A stretch of DNA of 64,000 nt from Bugulina stolonifera (Eukaryota > Bryozoa > Gymnolaemata > Cheilostomatida > Bugulidae), in the NCBI GenBank assembly GCA_935421135.1, contig OW285192.1, forward strand, positions 6,094,001 through 6,158,000, in the 5' to 3' direction. Each line of letters opens with the position of its first letter. The first letter of the stretch is position 1. Below, in pieces: positions 58,401-64,000 of this stretch. Made by a program: the position numbers and the translations under genes. The notes beneath the pieces were generated by a model. It ran no database searches, was not told the origin of the DNA, and saw nothing but the letters and a program-made list of their open reading frames with translations.

Positions 58401-61400
58401 TATATAGCGGGTGGGGTAGTGCATAGCCAGAGTATGATGTGAAAGTAATATTGCTGGAACTCTGTCTTTCTGTCGTATATTACATAGGTCGCATTTTAAG
58501 GTGAGTTTAGTGTAATGCCGTGCAGCTGTACACTAAGCAGTCTTGTACAGGATAGACAATGTATTTACTAAACGAATTCGATTAGTGGTCCATACGTACA
58601 TAATAGTATGTTAACGTTCCACAATGTGTGGACGATGACCTTGTATATAACATTTACACTTTCTACTTGGCATATTATATGGTAGATATATCACAGAATG
58701 ACACACCGATACCCATGTGACATGCTCATACTTGACCTTTACAGCTCGGCATCCACTACTGAAGTCCCGCCCACTCCTATACAGTACAGACTCAATACTA
58801 TCCAACATCTCAAGAATATAATATCAGGGTTCAGTGAGACACCTAGTCCTACTCTCATTGGATATTTCCAGGTAGGTTAGCAGTAAATATCAGTCAAAAG
58901 TCATGTAGTCTCCGCCTCTTATCTGTTAGCAGTCGACTTTTCTCCTTGATCCATGATGCTTACTAATTCGCTGTTACTATTAGAGTATTTTGTGACTATA
59001 TACCAATGGGTTTTCTAAATTCATATACATGTACGTGCCATATTATATTACAGTCTTGTACCATATACAATAATTACAGGGTGTGTACGTTACATATTAA
59101 TATGAGCTAGACTTACATTACACGTACATGTAGTTCAAATGATAATTTCAAAGAAGGCCAACACTGCTTGAAGTGTTACCTATGTAACAAATTATCTACG
59201 TAATACGTTAACTATGTAACATGCTACCTATGTTAACGTGTTGCATCGTTAAAATGTGCACCAAGTATGCAAGTTTAACTTTGTAACAAGTTAACTGTGT
59301 AATACGTTGTCCGTGTAATACGTTATCTGTGTAATACGTAATACAATATATAAATCATGGTATACACTTACAATGTAGTGTTGCGCGGAGAACCCTGACG
59401 GGAATATAAAGTTAAGACTGAATGAGATGAGGGACAGATATGTAAACGGTCACCTGGCCAGCCACTCGTCCAGCTCATCCAGTTCCCAGAATGGTATACC
59501 TCTACAGAGATTCAGCCTTATCACCAGACTTTACTTTAAATCTCTACAGACGCTACTTACTCAGGTAGTACCATAGTGTACCAATATGTAGTTTGGAAGA
59601 TGTTGGTGTGAGCTAGTAGTTTCGTGATAAATAATAAAGCGAGACACATTCCTAATATTTCGATGCTGTGCATGTATAATACAGTCATGTAAGTGTGCTA
59701 GGAATTATATATCCAGGTAACCATATGCATGTTAATAAACATATTCATAAGCTGAAATTTTGGATGTAGTTGAAGTTAAGTATACCATACTCATTCACAT
59801 TTCTGTATATTACACTTTCTGCAGGAAGAAGAGAGGTTATCTAGGACAGATTTCTCTGCGTTACTACACATAGATACTTTTCATAGAAGTCTTGTTACGT
59901 GCTGCTCTCTGGTGGTGAACCACACGTACGACGAGCAGACCAGTGCTAGCGAAACACTAGAGTATCTACTAGATGTGTTTAGTATAGAGGTTAGATGTCT
60001 ATGATGCTGTATTGTGCTATGGTTACTGTAAAGTATGATGTTAGTCTATGGCTATATGGTACACTATGTTATATAGTAAACGGTGCTAGTATATGGCTGT
60101 ATGGTGCACTGAATATTATATAGTATACAGTGCTAGTATATGGTTATACGGTACGTTACATTATATAGTATACGATAGGCCTGCACGGTGTTTCGGTTTC
60201 AAACGATGTAAACGGTGTGTGAACCCTCGGTGTTACACATCGGCAAATTTTTTATGCACCGAATCGCACCGGCACCGTGCCCAAACGATATATCGATGGT
60301 TCGGTGTAGTTCGATGTTATCGAACCGGACCGCTATGCCAGTAGTCATTCAATATTCATGCGGTCTAATATCACGTGTTCTTGTTTACCTCACTTCAAAC
60401 TAGGTTGCATACCTTCGCTAATCCGTTTCAACATTAACTGCCATCGTGACTGTGATTGATTATCAATGTTGTGGAGGTAATAATTATTATTAAATTATAC
60501 TAAATTGATTCATAATTACGTAACTTAGCAGATTCTGGTATATTATATTCTATCCTTTGCATATGATTGCTTTGTTCATGAATAGTGTGCTGAAATAGAA
60601 CAGTAGTATACGATTGAATATAATGGATTATATTATTTTATAAATAATATAATTAAATTTAAACATACCATTGGATTAATTATTTCTATTATAAAATAAT
60701 TAATCTACTACTAATGTTTAAGTTTGGTTATATTCGCTTGTAACTAAGAATAGCTACAATGCTTATAATAGTTAATCATTATTAATTATGGCTTTTTAAT
60801 TTAAAATCGTTGTGTAGTTATGCTTTTGGTACATGTAAGCACCAGCTCTTTGTTTATTTAAAATAAGGTAATACTAATGTTCAATCAATATTTTGTAGGT
60901 AGAATTCATCGGACTGAGCCATCGTAATATCCCATCTGAAGACAAATCTGCTAGATTCAATCGGTGGACACACTGAATTATACCAAATCAACAATCTATC
61001 AAGAAAGCTTGCAAGAAAGATTCCCCACGTTATCATTACATCATATGCAACTATGCTAGCGTTTCTTCTTTCTCTTGTGATATGAAGTTAGCCCATGTCA
61101 TTTTAAATTTGTTATCTTTTTGTGTCAGTGGTACGAGTGTGGTGGAAACAATGTTTGCTGTTTTTCTTCTGTAATTTGGTCACAATCAGTAATAAATCTA
61201 ATAAATTATATGTAGTCGGTTGGGTGTGTGTCCAGCCTCATGTTTTTATATTTAATATATTTATTAAAATTACATAAAATAGGTGAAGTAAGACCCAATG
61301 CAACTTAAGACTCACTAGACTACATGGGCAAATACAAAATCTTGGGAGTAGGAGTAAGCACTGATTACTTTCATTAGCCCAATAGCCACCTATATAAAAT

Positions 61401-63642
61401 AATATACATATACTATGTTTTAATGAAGCCCTGTCTGCCTGCCATACCTGAAAATAAAATAAACAATGATTGGCATGAACTCGTGTTGCAAGAAAGTGTT
61501 GAGGATTTTTGTTCCCTTGTATTGAACGGTCATGATGGGACAATTCTATCAGGCAAACTAGCTCCTGGACCAGTTCGATCCGGTATATCGAACCAAAGTT
61601 GACACCGTCTAACACCGCTTGAGACCAGGATCAAGGGGTCCGGTGCGGTTCGGTATATCGATCCAAATTTGGCATCGGTTGACACCGAATGAGACTAGGC
61701 ACAAGAGAACCGGTGTCAACCGGTGTTTGATTACCACCACCCCAAAAACCGAATATCAGTGGGGAGGCAACACCGGTGCAGGCCTAGTATACGATGGTAG
61801 TATATGGCGATATGGTACACTATATTATATAGTATATGATGCGAGTATTTAGTGTATATAGTATATGGTGCTAGTATATATGTCTATGTGGTATACTATA
61901 GTACTATATACATGTGTATATTGAAGGCATACCACATGTGTAATATATAAGTATATACATTGTATGTATATATTGAAGGCATACCACATGTAATATATAA
62001 GTATATACGTATATATTGAAGGCATACCACATGTAATATATAAGTATATATGTATATATTGAAGGCATACCACATGTAATATACAAGTATATATGTATAT
62101 ATTGAAGGCATACCACATGTAATATACAAGTATATATGTATATATTGAAGGCATACCACATGTAATATACAAGTATATATGTATATATTGAAGGCATACC
62201 ACATGTAATATATAAGTATATATGTATATATTGAAGGCATACCACATGTGTAATATATAAGTATATACGTATATATTGAAGGCATACCACATGTGCAAAG
62301 TGGTTGAATGCTTTATCAAAGCTGAACCAGAACTCAGTAAAGCTTCCATACACCACCTGAAGTTGTGTGAGAACCATATCCTGGAAAGTCTAGCGTGGAA
62401 ACCAGTGAGTAAATAACTAATGTCCAGTATATAGATGGTTGATATTTTATATGACTATCCACTACTAAAATCCATCACAAATTTGAAGTTGTCTTTCCTT
62501 CAATTCTATCTTGATTCCAATGACATTATGTGATCTTTGAATTGCAACTAAAAGTTGTTATCATCTTCGCTATTGGCTGATCTGTTTCCTAAGATCGGAT
62601 AGGCTAAGAGAAATTCCACCATACTGTATGAAATGTTGATTGTTCTAGCAGTGTTTTGTATAATGTAGGCGTCGCCTCTTTTTGATGTTCTCTCATCAGC
62701 CAGCCAGAACTACAGCCCTAGCAGTGGTTCCCAGTCTACACCGACTGATCTTCACTCTTATAATGTCGGCGCAGCTCAATTTCTTACACCAACAAGACGG
62801 AGGGTTCAGGACCGACCCTTAATTGAGAATGGTCAGCTACCTAGATCTCGGTCTCTAGCAGTGTTTCTCAACAAAGTGTGTAGATTGGCTTATCACAGGC
62901 TACAGTTACTATGTACTGCTCTAAACATTCCTAGAGATGTGGTAAATATATATACTCTACTGACATACATGTACTCAGTAACTTCGTAGTTAGAATCTTG
63001 CACCTACACTGTCTCTGTGCCTGTCCATGTATGTAGTCTACTAGGTTGTTATTACTTGTACCTATACACAGCAGTTGTATATTGTTACAGTGGTTTTTTT
63101 TTTGTTACTGTCGAGCCACTTAGCCATCCTATTTAACTGATCTCAGAAGTACGAAACTTGTATGAGCGACAGGAGCTGGGCTCTGAGTGGAAGAGCTCAC
63201 CTTCCACAACAGGAGTGCCTATTATCCTTACAATCATAAAACCATGAAGTTGTTTGTTTCATGTTCAAGAGTTGTCCTATCTTGTCAATAAATGATGAAA
63301 AGATGGACAACTCCTTGTACAAAGTTCTTGTTCTATTATACGGTATCTCTTCATCATGCTGGGATTTAGTTGTGAAGTGTTTTTGTGTTTCATGTTTAAA
63401 GTGTTCCCATTCTCTCTTCTGCTTGTTTTCTGATATGATGCATGATGTAATTTCAGGTATCCAAGATCTGGACATGTCTAGAGTACTGTATAAAGTATCG
63501 GTGTGACCTCATTAAAGGCAGACATATAGACCAGATTATGATGTGCTGTCTCTATGCAATAAGCAGGGTGGTCAACAAGGAGGTGAAATTTAAAACTGTT
63601 GTGGGGGCGTACGAGAGCCTCCCTCACCAGCCAGCCTCATCG
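55448..63642 (+). CDS. Retinoblastoma-family pocket protein (3' partial)
   Basis: Thirteen exons join in phase: 55448-55570, 55833-55963, 56139-56270, 56495-56620, 56898-57001, 57734-57861, 58242-58381, 58745-58871, 59379-59564, 59825-59989, 62282-62404, 62669-62941, 63457-63642; 648 residues so far. The N-terminal half matches the Rb/p107/p130 cyclin-fold region (SVTVSLLLNISKI; LVRNYILTAALYDKCSRVF; CHFLLCPTLLF). Pocket A starts at residue 295 (IQYRLNTIQHLKNIISGF) and includes KVVECFIKAEPEL and NHILESLAW. The A-B spacer is short (about 60 residues, with LTPTRRRV). Pocket B contains LAVFLNKVCRLAYHRLQLLC and IWTCLEYCIKYRCDLIKGRH, then IDQIMMCCLYAISRVV. The protein should bind E2F-DP and LxCxE partners to control S-phase entry. 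The exon 5 donor is GTATGG at 57002, because the stronger GTAAGT 7 bases downstream breaks the frame. The 3' end is beyond the window. Whether it is RB1 or p107/p130 type is unresolved. Confidence 0.88.
57009..57295 (+). repeat. 15-bp minisatellite starting at an Rb splice donor
   Basis: About 19 copies of a 15-bp unit (gtcaacactaagtag), beginning with the donor-like ggtaagtagatcaac at 57008 and containing further GTAAGT copies (about 57165). It fills the start of intron 5. The open frame it makes (Ser-Thr-Leu-Ser-Arg repeats) is a by-product. Confidence 0.85.
60020..60167. repeat. About 42-bp imperfect tandem repeat, split by the hAT element
   Basis: Diverged copies of gctagtatatggctatatgg and acactatattatatagta. 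The same repeat resumes at 61787-61890 after the hAT-like insertion, which shows the element landed inside a pre-existing array. Confidence 0.7.
60176..61786. mobile_element. Non-autonomous hAT-like transposon, 1.6 kb, in Rb intron 10
   Basis: Termini TAGGCCTGCACGGTGTT (left) and, as reverse complement of the right end, TAGGCCTGCACCGGTGTT. Perfect 8-bp target duplication gtatacga at 60168-60175 and 61787-61794. Subterminal regions are full of cggt/accg and atatcga words in both orientations (possible transposase-binding repeats). The interior is AT-rich with no transposase-like frame, so it is non-autonomous or a deletion derivative. Host intron splice sites are intact. Confidence 0.88.
61910..62295 (+). 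repeat. 41-bp minisatellite that amplifies a 3' splice site
   Basis: About nine copies of tatattgaaggcataccaca plus tgtaatatataagtatatatg. The last copy contains the acceptor of Rb exon 11 (attgaag|GCATACCACATGTG at 62282); the earlier copies repeat that acceptor and the first 12-14 exon bases. The long minus-strand frames here are repeat artefacts. Confidence 0.93.
63269..63316. repeat. GTTGTCCTCT-family hairpin, copy 3
   Basis: Imperfect arms gagttgtcctatctt and aagatggacaactc around a 19-base loop, in the Rb intron before exon 13. Related to the hairpins at 11650 and 34021. Confidence 0.65.
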
Positions 63643-64000
63643 GTAAGTCTCTCAGACTATTAGATAAGTTTCCTTGTTTGTTACAGGACCCTGACAATAG
63701 GTACACGATTTTTGCACTGTTTCCTGTGTTTCTACTTATTTTGCTATACCATTATGTACATGTGAATGCGTAATTCTTATTGGCTGATTACTTCAACTCG
63801 ACTAATTCTTACCTACTGCTCTACAATGATAAAGTAGTAGACCTGTTACTGTGCTGTCTACCTGCAGTGTATATGAATGGTCATGATTTACTTGTCAGTA
63901 GACACTATAGAGGTGGGTATTAACACTTTTGTAGTGTTGTTATCTTTCGAATGTCCACATGAGATCTGATACTAAATTTGTTGTGAAATGTTATATTGTA
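63643..64000 (+). other. Rb intron 13 and onward
   Basis: Follows a consensus donor (GTAAGT). An acceptor-like ttgttacag (63678-63686) followed 14 bases later by a GT (63701) could mark a micro-exon, but it adds no recognisable Rb sequence. Nothing else supported. Confidence 0.35.

Noticed and set aside
61238..61615. 125-codon minus-strand frame inside the hAT-like element as a possible transposase remnant
   Set aside because: No hAT dimerisation or catalytic motifs recognised; composition is that of random AT-rich sequence.
61849..62377. Three overlapping minus-strand frames of 129-166 codons
   Set aside because: All are translations of the 41-bp array in different phases; the real coding information is the plus-strand Rb exon at 62282.

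Overview
The window is nuclear DNA from a metazoan with a compact genome. It is AT-rich, its genes are split by short GT-AG introns, it is dense in minisatellites, and it carries eukaryote-only families (Toll-like receptor, TRIM, ENOX, retinoblastoma pocket protein). The many self-complementary TGTACATGTACA-type tracts and the gene mix fit an early-branching animal, and I lean towards a sponge. That placement is inference, because no marker gene settles it. All exon models were built by hand from splice signals plus reading-phase agreement across every junction.

Layout, left to right. A TRIM-like gene on + (369-4860; its 5' end is probably left of the window) has a B-box, a coiled coil and a beta-propeller-like C-terminus. 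A 28-bp minisatellite follows (5428-6330). Next on + is a three-exon gene for a small cysteine-rich single-pass membrane protein (7788-11462), then three tandem two-exon genes for proline-rich CD225/Dispanin-like double-membrane-segment proteins (12036-14162, 16417-18665, 19965-21187). A 5'-truncated LINE lies between the first and second. A gene-poor stretch (21.2-25.9 kb) carries a hAT-type MITE and a SINE remnant. A complete second TRIM gene on + (25914-33294) is a paralogue of the first, with matching intron phases.

On the - strand follow a full Toll-like receptor (43011-35031; signal peptide, LRRs, transmembrane helix, TIR) and an ecto-NOX (ENOX) gene in 12 exons (52181-44573). A 3.2-kb AT-rich spacer with TE debris separates ENOX from a divergent retinoblastoma-family gene on + (55448 to beyond 63642), whose intron hosts a 1.6-kb hAT-like element with perfect 8-bp target duplications.

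Two themes stand out. First, TRIM, CD225-like and TLR genes are neighbours, all families with innate-immune members in other animals; whether they cooperate here is speculation. Second, several minisatellites start at, or contain, splice junctions. In the first Dispanin-like gene the 5' splice site itself is amplified about 11 times, and in the Rb gene a 3' splice site plus the first exon bases is amplified about nine times.
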